Shown: positions 1 to 6,448 of the stretch, piece by piece
Layout: each line of letters starts with the position of its first letter
Position numbering within the stretch: the stretch's first letter is position 1
NCBI GenBank assembly: GCA_049663805.1
Contig: JBATEB010000286.1
Coordinates: forward strand, 1 to 7,131
Source of the DNA: VBDM01 sp049663805
Lineage (GTDB): Bacteria > Pseudomonadota > Gammaproteobacteria > Burkholderiales > SG8-39
Direction: 5' to 3'
DNA: 7,131 bases
Made by a program: the position numbers and the translations under genes
The notes under the pieces: model-generated
What the model saw: the letters and a program-made list of their open reading frames with translations, nothing else
Told to the model about the DNA's origin: nothing
The model's database searches: none

Positions 1-90
1 GTGCTGGTGGACGCGGTGCGAGTGTGCTCGCTCGGTCAGATCACCCAGGCCCTGTTCGACGTGGGGGGACAGTACCGGCGCAGCATGTAG
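1..90 (+). CDS. C-terminal end of an unidentified protein (partial, 5' end outside window)
   Basis: Frame 1 is open from the window edge to a TAG at 88-90, giving 29 residues that end in GGQYRRSM. Nearly every third codon position is G or C, as in the firm genes of this window, which supports real coding. A strong hairpin begins 9 bases after the stop, as expected at a gene end. I do not recognise the family: the fragment is too short, and no catalytic motif, membrane segment or repeat is visible. A chance open frame remains possible in DNA this rich in GC. It lies in the same direction as the receptor gene downstream, but about 300 bases and a candidate promoter separate them, so it is probably not in that operon. 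Confidence 0.5.
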   Translation: MLVDAVRVCSLGQITQALFDVGGQYRRSM

Positions 91-99
91 GTACGCCGC

Positions 100-119
100 C
101 CGCGCCGCTTCCGGCGCGG
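100..119 (+). terminator. GC-rich hairpin after the first gene (terminator-like, no U-tract)
   Basis: Positions 100-107 pair perfectly with 112-119 (8 bp, all G-C) around the four-base loop CTTC. It starts 9 bases after the TAG at 90. No run of T follows, so it is not a textbook intrinsic terminator. It could act as a 3'-end stabiliser or a Rho-associated end. The pairing is seen directly; the role is inferred. Confidence 0.4.
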
Positions 120-187
120 CTCGACCTTCGCCCGGGTCGCCACCGAAGCTCGTTCGCTCGGGCCGAGCCTGGGGGAGCCCGTCGGCA

Positions 188-216
188 TTGACAAATGCTG
201 CCGCGCGGCTGATCCT
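188..216 (+). promoter_or_regulatory. Candidate sigma-70 promoter for the receptor operon
   Basis: A perfect -35 box, TTGACA, lies at 188-193. A 17-base spacer is followed by GATCCT at 211-216, which matches the TATAAT consensus at three of six positions, including the second A and the last T. Transcription would begin near 223 and leave a leader of about 170 bases before the GTG start at 397. The -10 is weak, so the promoter may need an activator, or the -35 match may be chance. I saw no AT-rich Fur-box-like repeat near it. Confidence 0.35.
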
Positions 217-283
217 CGCATCTGCACCCAAAAAACCGTTCAACCAGCCCGACCTAGACCCCGCCCCGCCGGGCGCAGTGCAT

Positions 284-307
284 GGCAAGGAGCGGTATTG
301 CCTTGCC
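284..307 (+). repeat. Leader inverted repeat 1 (7-bp stem)
   Basis: GGCAAGG at 284-290 is perfectly complementary to CCTTGCC at 301-307, with a 10-base loop. It lies in the presumed 5' leader of the receptor mRNA, about 90 bases before the start codon. The stem is directly visible; a regulatory role is speculative. Confidence 0.4.
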
Positions 308-311
308 TGGA

Positions 312-362
312 CCGAATCGATGGCCGGCGATCACGGACCAGGCCTGAGTTGTGCCGATTCGG
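312..362 (+). repeat. Leader inverted repeat 2 (8-bp outer stem, 4-bp inner stem)
   Basis: CCGAATCG at 312-319 pairs perfectly with CGATTCGG at 355-362. Inside it, GGCC at 322-325 can pair with GGCC at 341-344, leaving a 15-base loop. It begins 4 bases after the first leader hairpin and ends 34 bases before the GTG start. A pyrimidine-rich stretch (369-380) follows, but there is no clean U-tract. It may be a translational or attenuation element; this is inference. Confidence 0.4.
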
Positions 363-396
363 CGGCATCGTTCCTTTCTCCGGGGCTGATGGAAAA

Positions 397-2421
397 GTGT
401 CTGGCAGCATCAGGAACAGCGAGGCGGGAGACTGTGCACGACTTTGCGTTGCGAGGTTCGCGCGCGCGTGCCTCGCGGTGGCCTGTTTCGGACTGGCACC
501 CGGCGCGGCGGCCGCGGCAGGGAAAGCGGTGCTCGTCTCGGAGTCGGAGTTTTTCGCCGACATCCCTTCGGTGGATACCGTCACCCGGTTGCCGCAACCC
601 AGGTCCGAAACGCCGGCCGCGGTCACGATCATCGACGGGGAAATGATCCGCGCCTCGGGGGCGCGCGACCTTGCGGACCTGTTTCGACTGGTGCCGGGTT
701 TCCAGGTCGCTTATCCTCGCGGTCACCGGCCCGCCGTGACTTATCACGGGCTGGGAGAAGAATACACCCGGCGCATGCAGATACTCATCGACGGCCGGTC
801 GGTCTTCGGGGCGCTGGTAGGGCACGTTTCCTGGTCGACACAAGCCGTCGCCATCGAAGACATCGAGCGCATCGAGGTCATTCGCGGCCCGAACACCGCG
901 GCGTACGGCGCCAATGCCTTCCTCGGCACGATCAACATCATCACGCGCCATGCCGTGCAGGACCGCGGTACCTCGCTCAAACTGACCGGCGGCAATCACG
1001 ATATCCGCGACGCGGTCGTGCGTCACGGCACGGCCCTGAGCGCAGGGGACCTGCGCGTCACTGCGGGGACCCAGGGCGACGATGGGCTCGAGGGCCTGCC
1101 CGACGACAACCGGACGCGGTTCGTGAACCTGCGCGCCGATCTTCAGCCCGGCCTGCACGACAGCCTCCTTTTTCAGGCGGGTGTCGCTCGCGCCAAGCTT
1201 CAGGAGGGGTTCTTCGGCAACGCGCAGACGCCGCCCACACCGACCACGGTGGAGGCACGCTTCGAGCAGATTCGCTGGCAGCGCGGCCTGGGCGGAGGCG
1301 ACGCGATTGCGTTGCAGCTCTACCACAACCGGCGGGCAACGCGGTTCGACTATCTCACCGACCCGATCGACCTGGGGCCACCCCTGGGGCCGGTGCAGGT
1401 TCCGGTCAACCTCGACTTCTACGAGAACCGTTACGACCTGGAACTGCAGCACACGCTCAATCCCTGGGCCGGCTGGCGTTTCGTCTGGGGCGCGGGCGCG
1501 CGCCGGGACGGCGCCGAAACCATGGCGTATTTCGCGACGAGCGAGATGATCAAGAGTCGTTCGTCCCGTCTATTCGGCAATGGAGAGTGGCGCGCCACCC
1601 GCGATCTCATCGTCAACGCCGGCGCAATGTGGGAACACGTCGACTTGACCGGCAGCGATCTTTCCCCGCGACTGGCCCTGAACTATCACCTGGACGCGGA
1701 CCACACCGTGCGCATGGCCTGGTCCAAGGCGCACCGCGTTCCGGTGTTGTTCGAGGAGCGCGCGGACCAGCGACATTTCTATCAGGGAACTCTGCTGGAG
1801 CACCAGTTCAATGCCGTCGGCGGGTTGAGGCCGGAAATCATGACCTCCTACGAATTGGGATACCTGGGCCGCGTCCCGAAGTGGAACGCCACGCTCGATG
1901 CGCGCGTCTACCGCGACCGGATCAGCGATTTCATAACCATGTTCAGCGTGCCGGCGGCCGATCTCGACGGCCGGGCCTTGAGCTTTCGCAACGAAGGCGA
2001 GGTCACGGTCGACGGCGTCGACATGGAGCTGAGCTACAGGCCCGGCCGGGACAGCCGCATCGTGCTGACTTATGCGCGCATGCATGCTTCGGGCACTCAG
2101 GTCGGGGCCGACGCCACGCTCAACGAGAAGAGCCGATTGGACTCCGTCCCGCAGTACAGCGGCAGCCTGCTCGCGCTGCATCGGTTTCCCGGTGATTGGC
2201 ACGGCAGCGTCGCCTATTACCGAGTCGGCAGAATGCTGTGGAACGACTCCATCGGCGCGTTCGGGCGCCTCGATCTGCGCCTGGCACGCCGGATGCGCCT
2301 GAGCGATACCCAGGGCGAGCTTGCCCTGGTGGTGCAAAACGCGGGGCACCGGTACGAGGAATTCAGCAACGACCAGTTCTTCGAGCGGCGCGTGTTCCTG
2401 AGCTTCCGCCTGGATTGGTAG
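397..2421 (+). CDS. TonB-dependent outer-membrane receptor
   Basis: Outer-membrane ligand-gated transporter, powered by TonB-ExbB-ExbD, that admits a scarce compound (siderophore, cobalamin, haem or other; ligand unknown). From the GTG at 397 it has 674 residues. Residues 1-41 form a signal peptide: a basic segment, a hydrophobic stretch around residues 24-34, then an Ala-rich cleavage region. The plug domain spans about 65-187 and carries ETPAAVTIIDGEMI and the hallmark IERIEVIRGPNTAAYGANAFLG followed by INIIT. The remainder is the beta-barrel, rich in alternating aromatic and charged strands, and it ends in the outer-membrane sorting signature VFLSFRLDW with a terminal Trp. The length is normal to short for the family. 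DTVTR at about 60-64 might serve as a TonB box. Start choice: no in-frame ATG exists; TTG at 298 or 349 would add an unreceptor-like N-terminus, while GTG 397 gives a good signal peptide, though its ribosome site (GGGG at 382-385) is weak. It is the first gene of the probable operon. Confidence 0.93.
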   Translation: MSGSIRNSEAGDCARLCVARFARACLAVACFGLAPGAAAAAGKAVLVSESEFFADIPSVDTVTRLPQPRSETPAAVTIIDGEMIRASGARDLADLFRLVPGFQVAYPRGHRPAVTYHGLGEEYTRRMQILIDGRSVFGALVGHVSWSTQAVAIEDIERIEVIRGPNTAAYGANAFLGTINIITRHAVQDRGTSLKLTGGNHDIRDAVVRHGTALSAGDLRVTAGTQGDDGLEGLPDDNRTRFVNLRADLQPGLHDSLLFQAGVARAKLQEGFFGNAQTPPTPTTVEARFEQIRWQRGLGGGDAIALQLYHNRRATRFDYLTDPIDLGPPLGPVQVPVNLDFYENRYDLELQHTLNPWAGWRFVWGAGARRDGAETMAYFATSEMIKSRSSRLFGNGEWRATRDLIVNAGAMWEHVDLTGSDLSPRLALNYHLDADHTVRMAWSKAHRVPVLFEERADQRHFYQGTLLEHQFNAVGGLRPEIMTSYELGYLGRVPKWNATLDARVYRDRISDFITMFSVPAADLDGRALSFRNEGEVTVDGVDMELSYRPGRDSRIVLTYARMHASGTQVGADATLNEKSRLDSVPQYSGSLLALHRFPGDWHGSVAYYRVGRMLWNDSIGAFGRLDLRLARRMRLSDTQGELALVVQNAGHRYEEFSNDQFFERRVFLSFRLDW

Positions 2422-2525
2422 TCGTCAACCCGCTTGTCGCCCAACCATCACCCCGCTGGGCGCGGAACAGTCGAACGGCGGAACCGGGCTCTCCGGGCGC
2501 CGGAACACATTTGAAATCGATATCG
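2422..2525 (+). other. Spacer between receptor and binding-protein genes
   Basis: These 104 bases hold no convincing terminator (no strong stem with a T-run) and no clear promoter, so read-through from the receptor gene is likely. The binding-protein frame is open throughout the spacer and back into the receptor gene, but that upstream translation is Arg- and Pro-rich and is a shadow. The last 10 bases form part of a 12-bp palindrome that reaches into the next start codon. Confidence 0.4.
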
Positions 2526-2527
2526 AT
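2516..2527. repeat. 12-bp perfect palindrome over the binding-protein start codon
   Basis: ATCGATATCGAT reads the same on both strands and includes the first two bases of the ATG at 2526. It could be a dimeric regulator's operator or a chance repeat of ATCGAT. Only the symmetry is observed. Confidence 0.35.
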
Positions 2528-3503
2528 GTTCTCGCGAGGACACACCCGACGCCTGCTTCGGCTGGCGGCCCTGTTCGCCATTCTTGCGTGCAGGAACATG
2601 TACGCAGCCTCGCCCCCGGATATCGTGGTGCTTGCCCGTGAGCAACAGCCCATGCATCGGGAGTTTGTCGACGCGTTGCGCAATGCGCTCGCCGAAAACG
2701 CCGCGGGCGCGGTCAGGATCGTGAACGCCGTGGATTTCACGAGCAGGGTGCTGGACGGCAAACCGTCGAGCCAGCCCGATCTCATCGTCGCGGTGGGAAC
2801 GGAGGTTACGCTGCAGGTCACGACGCTGAACCCTCCGGTTCCCGTGCTGAGCGTGGCAATTCCGCGGCTCAGCTTCGAGCAACTGCAGCGGCGGCATGCC
2901 GGCAGGGCCGACGCGAGTCGGCGCAGCGAACTGTCGGCGATCTACCTGGATCAGCCGCTGGAGCGGCGATTGGATCTGGTTCAGCAAGTCCTGCCGCGGG
3001 CCAGGCGAATCGGCATAATACTCGGTCCGGACACGGCGGCTTACGCGAGCGACTTTCGCGTCGCGACTCAATCCCGGAGGTTGGCGCTTCGCGTGGGCCG
3101 GGTCGAGGACGAGGCGCAGCTTATCAGGACCCTCGACGAGGTGCTCAAGGAAAGCGACGTCCTGGTCGGCGTTGTCGATCCCCTCGTGTTCAACCGCGCC
3201 AGCGCCCGCAACATACTGCTCACCACCTACCGGTGGCGCGTGCCGCTGGTCGGCATCTCGCCGGCCTACGTCCGCGCCGGCGCCCTGGCCGCGGTCTATT
3301 CGACGCCCGAGCACATTGCCCGACAATTGGCGGAGATGATCGCGGGCTTCCGCAGCAAAGAGGTAAAACTGCCGCCCCCGCAATACCCGAAATACTTTTC
3401 CGTAGCGGTGAATTACCAGGTGGCGGAATCGATGGGCGTTCCCGTGGAGGAAGAAGACACCCTGCAGCGCCGGCTGTCCAGTCGGGGGAGCGCACCGCCA
3501 TGA
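2526..3503 (+). CDS. Periplasmic binding protein, ABC_sub_bind (PF04392-like) family
   Basis: A predicted secreted solute-binding protein of 325 residues with a type-1 periplasmic-binding fold. Residues 1-27 make a signal peptide: basic MFSRGHTRR, hydrophobic LLRLAALFAIL, then probable cleavage after MYA. The mature part shows two alpha/beta lobes: DIVVLAREQQ leading to PDLIVAVGTEVT in the first, and SAIYLDQPLERRLDLVQQVLP, RRIGIILGPDT and VPLVGISPAYVRAGALAAVYST in the second. These are characteristic of ABC_sub_bind proteins, which are usually annotated as ABC transporter substrate-binding proteins. No permease or ATPase gene adjoins it. The stop overlaps the start of the kinase gene by ATGA, implying translational coupling and a functional link. 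The start is ATG 2526; TTG 2511 in the same frame is an alternative, and neither has a strong ribosome site. ILAC (19-22) resembles a lipobox, but Leu at -2 fits poorly. The ligand is unknown. Confidence 0.85.
   Translation: MFSRGHTRRLLRLAALFAILACRNMYAASPPDIVVLAREQQPMHREFVDALRNALAENAAGAVRIVNAVDFTSRVLDGKPSSQPDLIVAVGTEVTLQVTTLNPPVPVLSVAIPRLSFEQLQRRHAGRADASRRSELSAIYLDQPLERRLDLVQQVLPRARRIGIILGPDTAAYASDFRVATQSRRLALRVGRVEDEAQLIRTLDEVLKESDVLVGVVDPLVFNRASARNILLTTYRWRVPLVGISPAYVRAGALAAVYSTPEHIARQLAEMIAGFRSKEVKLPPPQYPKYFSVAVNYQVAESMGVPVEEEDTLQRRLSSRGSAPP
3484..3490 (+). promoter_or_regulatory. Ribosome binding site that sets the kinase start
   Basis: GGGGGAG lies 9 bases before the ATG at 3500, inside the end of the binding-protein gene. 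Together with the ATGA overlap and a transmembrane segment shortly after the ATG, it fixes the kinase start here and not at the upstream in-frame codon at 3233. Confidence 0.7.
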
Positions 3504-6328
3504 CGCGGCCGGGTCGTTCGGGCATCAAGCGCAAGGTCCTGTTGCTCGCCGTCTTCCCTGCGGCCGCGGTGACGCTGCTGCTGACGCTCGCTTTCAGCGT
3601 TTCCCAGACGATTGGTTTGGAGCAGGCCCTGAGCGAACGTGGACTTGCCATGGTTCGCCAACTCGCTCCGGCCAGCGAATACGGCGTGTACTCGGGAAAT
3701 GCGGATATTCTGCGTCCCCTGGTCAACGCGGTGATGAACGAAGCCGATGTGCGGAGCGTGCTCGTGCGCAACGCATCCGGCGAAGTGCTGGTGAAATCCG
3801 GCTCGGGGACGGGGATGCCGCCGCAGCTCGATCCCGGGGCCCGGACCCCGGAGACCGCGCTTTCCGGCGACGGCAAGTCCCTTTTCTTTCAGGTCCCCAT
3901 CTATCAGACGGAGTTCCTTGGGGGGGATTTTATCGACGACGAGCCGACCGTCGGTGGCGCGAACGCGGGCGCATTCCGCACCGGCACCCGGGTGCTGGGC
4001 TGGGTCACCGTCGAGCTCTCGCGCGAGCGCATGCTCGCCCTTCAAACGAGCACGTGGGTCAATGGCGGACTGATCGCTCTCGCGATACTGGGGATGAGCT
4101 CGATATTGGCCCTGCGCATGGGCCGAAAGATCACCGAACCGATCATGACCCTCAAGGAGGCGGTCGATCGGATCGAGCAGGGACATCTTGACGTGCAGGT
4201 GAACACCGGCGCGGACGGCGAGCTGCAATCGCTCGAGGCCGGTGTCAACGCCATGGCCAAGGCGCTCAAGAGCTCCCGCACCGACCTGGAAGAGCGCGTG
4301 AATCAGGCGACCCTGGATTTGCGCGAGGCACTGCGCGCCCTGGAGATGCGCAACACCGAGCTCGACGATGCCCGCCGCGGTGCGGAGTCGGCAAATCTGG
4401 CCAAGTCCGCCTTTCTGGCAAACATCAGCCACGAAATTCGCACGCCCCTGAACGGCATAAAGGGCTTTCTCCTGCTGCTGTCCAAGACCGCTCTGGAGCC
4501 GGGGCAGCGCGGTTTCCTCCAGAAGGTCGAGACTTCGGCGGCAACGCTTCTTACGCTGCTGAACGATGTCCTGGATTTCTCGAAGCTCGAGGCCGGGCGG
4601 ATGGACGTCTTGCAGACGGAGTTCGATCTTCGCGAGCTGCTCGATGAAAGCGTGTCCGTCGGGTTCCCGGAGGCGCGCAGAAAGAATCTCGAGCTGCTGG
4701 CGATCGTTGATGCGGACATTCCCGCCCGACTGCGCGGGGGCGCGGATCGCATCGCTCAGGTGGTGAAAAACCTGGTCAGCAACGCGGTCAAGTTCACCGC
4801 CGCCGGCGAGGTCATCGTGCATGCGGCGCGGGCACGACAGTCACCGGCGGAAGAGTTCGTGCGAATATCCGTCGCCGATACCGGCATGGGGATTTCTTCA
4901 GAGGACCGCGGACGCCTCTTCCAGCCGTTCACGCAGCTTGAAGAGGGCATGGCTCGCCGATACGGTGGCACCGGACTGGGTCTGGTGATCGCCAAATCCC
5001 TGGTGGAGCGAATGGGCGGCGCCATCGCAGTGGACAGCATCCCCGGAAGAGGTTCGTGTTTTTCGTTCACCGTCCCGCTCGAATCGGCGGCACCTTCCGC
5101 CGCAGACGGGACGCGTGCCTCCATTCTCACCGGGTGGAGCGTTCTGCTGATATCACCGAACCGGAGCGTGGTGCTCGCGCTCGAACAGATCCTGAAGCGA
5201 TGGGACGTGAGGGTCGAAACCTCGAACGAAGCCGTGCCGGCGGCGGCGCAATCGTGCAAGGCGATGATCGTCGATCAGCTGCTCCCGGTCCCGGTGATCG
5301 CACAAGTGGTTGCGTCGGTGCGATCCGGACCGGCCGACGACGCACCCTATCTTGTTCTGCTCGAACACGGCGACGGCCACGGTCGCACCGACTTCGAGCT
5401 GAGGCACGAATTCTCCGGTTTCCTGTCGCGCCCACCGCGCTCGGACGAAGTCGGAAATCTGCTGTGCCGGATTCGCACCGGAATGGCGGATGCGCGGCGC
5501 AGCACGCAATATTCCGAACCCGACGAGCCGGTACCACCGGACGCCGCGCGGCCCCTGCGGGTGCTCCTCGCGGACGACACCTCCATCAATCGCCAGTTCC
5601 TCTCCACCTGGTTCACGCAAATCGGGGCGCAGGTGGACGAAGTCGGCGACGGCGCCGAAGCGATCGAGCACTGCCGGTCGCAGACCTACGACCTCATCTT
5701 GATGGATCTGCACATGCCGAACGTAAACGGGCTGGAGGCCGCCTCGCGCATACGGGAGCTCGGAGGTCAGTCACGCACGACGCCCATCATCGCGATAACG
5801 GCCGATGCGACCAAAGAAGGCCAGCGCCTGCTGCGACAGTCGACGATGAACGACTGCCTGGTCAAGCCTTTCGATGAGCAGCAACTCCTGCGAGTCATTG
5901 AAAAGTGGTGTCCGCACCGCTTACCCGCGATCGCCGCCGCCGCAGTCGCCGCCGACGGGCGACCGCCGCCGACTCAAGAAGGACTGGTCGACAAGACCCT
6001 GGGGTTGCGGCTCGCCTCGGGAAACAGCGACCTGTGGCACGGGTCGCTGCAAAGTCTCGCAAGAAGCCTGCCCGCGCAGCAGGCTGAGCTCGAATGGGCC
6101 ATGCAAGCCGGGGATCTGCGGCAAGCGAGGGAATTGGCCCACCGTATCGTCGGCGTCGCCAGCTACTGCGGAGCCGGCGAACTGGCGCGGGCGGCAAAGA
6201 AGCTCGAGCAGGCCGTGGCCGGCGAGGACATCGCGTTGGCCTGGATCGCATGGAAGGACTTGTGCACGGCCGTACCACGATTGATCGACTGGATCCGCGC
6301 GCAGCCGCAGCGCCCGGCGGGCGGTTGA
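3500..6328 (+). CDS. BarA-like hybrid sensor histidine kinase (HAMP-HisKA-HATPase-pseudoREC-REC-Hpt)
   Basis: An inner-membrane phosphorelay kinase of 942 residues. TM1 is at about 13-35. A periplasmic sensor at about 36-185 resembles that of BarA (SEYGVYSGNADIL, DVRSVLVRNASGEVL, GWVTVELSRERM). TM2 is at about 186-208 and HAMP at about 206-260. A coiled coil leads to HisKA with phospho-acceptor His311 in FLANISHEIRTPLNG. The HATPase domain (about 419-531) has Asn424/Asn428 in the N box, Asp460 in DTGMGIS, and GGTGLGL from 489. A degenerate receiver (about 544-657) keeps Asp592 but lacks the acidic pair (ISPN) and the conserved Lys (Arg instead). A complete receiver (about 686-805) has Asp692/Asp693, phospho-acceptor Asp736, Thr767 and Lys789. 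An Ala/Pro-rich linker leads to an Hpt domain with His881 in ELAHRIVG. A His-Asp-His relay to an unlinked response regulator follows from the family. The name barA is withheld because orthology is unproven: the operon context is unlike that of E. coli barA. It is coupled to the binding-protein gene, which suggests that protein as input. Confidence 0.93.
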   Translation: MTRPGRSGIKRKVLLLAVFPAAAVTLLLTLAFSVSQTIGLEQALSERGLAMVRQLAPASEYGVYSGNADILRPLVNAVMNEADVRSVLVRNASGEVLVKSGSGTGMPPQLDPGARTPETALSGDGKSLFFQVPIYQTEFLGGDFIDDEPTVGGANAGAFRTGTRVLGWVTVELSRERMLALQTSTWVNGGLIALAILGMSSILALRMGRKITEPIMTLKEAVDRIEQGHLDVQVNTGADGELQSLEAGVNAMAKALKSSRTDLEERVNQATLDLREALRALEMRNTELDDARRGAESANLAKSAFLANISHEIRTPLNGIKGFLLLLSKTALEPGQRGFLQKVETSAATLLTLLNDVLDFSKLEAGRMDVLQTEFDLRELLDESVSVGFPEARRKNLELLAIVDADIPARLRGGADRIAQVVKNLVSNAVKFTAAGEVIVHAARARQSPAEEFVRISVADTGMGISSEDRGRLFQPFTQLEEGMARRYGGTGLGLVIAKSLVERMGGAIAVDSIPGRGSCFSFTVPLESAAPSAADGTRASILTGWSVLLISPNRSVVLALEQILKRWDVRVETSNEAVPAAAQSCKAMIVDQLLPVPVIAQVVASVRSGPADDAPYLVLLEHGDGHGRTDFELRHEFSGFLSRPPRSDEVGNLLCRIRTGMADARRSTQYSEPDEPVPPDAARPLRVLLADDTSINRQFLSTWFTQIGAQVDEVGDGAEAIEHCRSQTYDLILMDLHMPNVNGLEAASRIRELGGQSRTTPIIAITADATKEGQRLLRQSTMNDCLVKPFDEQQLLRVIEKWCPHRLPAIAAAAVAADGRPPPTQEGLVDKTLGLRLASGNSDLWHGSLQSLARSLPAQQAELEWAMQAGDLRQARELAHRIVGVASYCGAGELARAAKKLEQAVAGEDIALAWIAWKDLCTAVPRLIDWIRAQPQRPAGG

Positions 6329-6336
6329 CGATCACG

Positions 6337-6353
6337 GATCGCGGGACGCGATC
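6337..6353 (+). terminator. Hairpin 8 bases after the kinase stop
   Basis: GATCGCG at 6337-6343 pairs with CGCGATC at 6347-6353 around a three-base loop, GGA. The stem is perfect, but no T-run follows, so it is only terminator-like. Confidence 0.35.
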
Positions 6354-6369
6354 AGTTGAAGGTGGCGCC

Positions 6370-6403
6370 GCTCATCGGTGGGTAAGCCCCCCACCGAATG
6401 AGC
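6370..6403. terminator. Long hairpin, probable bidirectional terminator or mRNA end
   Basis: Positions 6370-6382 pair with 6390-6403 to give 13 base pairs interrupted only by one bulged A at 6397, with a seven-base loop. It is the strongest stem in the window and sits midway between two convergent stops. For the plus strand, a TTTTT run lies about 20 bases downstream (6425-6429), farther than in a canonical intrinsic terminator. There is no T-run on the minus-strand side. Confidence 0.5.
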
Positions 6404-6448
6404 ACGCGCAATGGGACGGATCGATTTTTCTATCCCTATTCCCATCCC

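Larger units (their letters stand above)
91..396. other. Intergenic region with candidate promoter and structured leader
   Basis: This stretch of about 306 bases separates the first gene fragment from the TonB receptor. It holds the hairpin at 100-119, a small repeat (156-160 with 164-168), the TTGACA promoter candidate at 188, an A-run at 231-236, and two inverted repeats in the presumed leader (284-307 and 312-362). The receptor reading frame stays open upstream to a TTG at 298, but the translation before about residue 397 is Arg-rich and unlike a receptor N-terminus, so I treat it as untranslated. I see no convincing gene on either strand, and no recognisable cobalamin-riboswitch box. Confidence 0.5.
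6329..6448. other. Convergent intergenic region with three hairpins
   Basis: This spacer lies between the stops of the plus-strand kinase gene and the minus-strand FN3 gene. It contains the hairpins 6337-6353 and 6370-6403 and a weaker interrupted one, 6411-6445, whose loop holds a T5 run at 6425-6429. No gene is visible. A shared transcription end serving both genes is the natural inference. Confidence 0.5.

Noticed and set aside
36..227. Small minus-strand open frame of 63 codons near the left edge
   Set aside because: The translation is Arg-rich, it overlaps the first gene and the promoter candidate, and it shows no motif.
188..396. Cobalamin riboswitch or Fur box upstream of the receptor
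   Set aside because: No cobalamin-box-like sequence and no AT-rich Fur repeat could be found by eye, so the ligand cannot be assigned as cobalamin or iron.
331..1452. Long minus-strand open frame (373 codons) opposite the receptor gene
   Set aside because: It is antisense to a well-supported receptor, has an Arg/Val/Asp-rich translation with no recognisable motif, and is expected in GC-rich DNA.
444..2195. Plus-strand open frame of 583 codons in another frame of the receptor gene
   Set aside because: The translation is dominated by Arg, Gly, Ala and Pro, with no domain; it is a shadow of the receptor.
2196..2525. N-terminal extension of the binding protein
   Set aside because: It overlaps the end of the receptor gene, and the translation is basic and low-complexity; the signal peptide starts at 2526.
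2582..2593. Lipoprotein cleavage site (ILAC) in the binding protein
   Set aside because: Leu at position -2 fits the lipobox poorly, and an ordinary signal peptidase site (MYA) follows a few residues later.
3233..3499. N-terminal extension of the kinase to an upstream in-frame start
   Set aside because: The extra 89 residues overlap the binding-protein gene, are Arg/Gly/Pro-rich, and lie before the GGGGGAG ribosome site and ATG at 3500 that match the BarA N-terminus.
3413..4822. 469-codon minus-strand open frame opposite the kinase
   Set aside because: It overlaps conserved kinase domains in antisense, with no family resemblance and no ribosome site that I could see.
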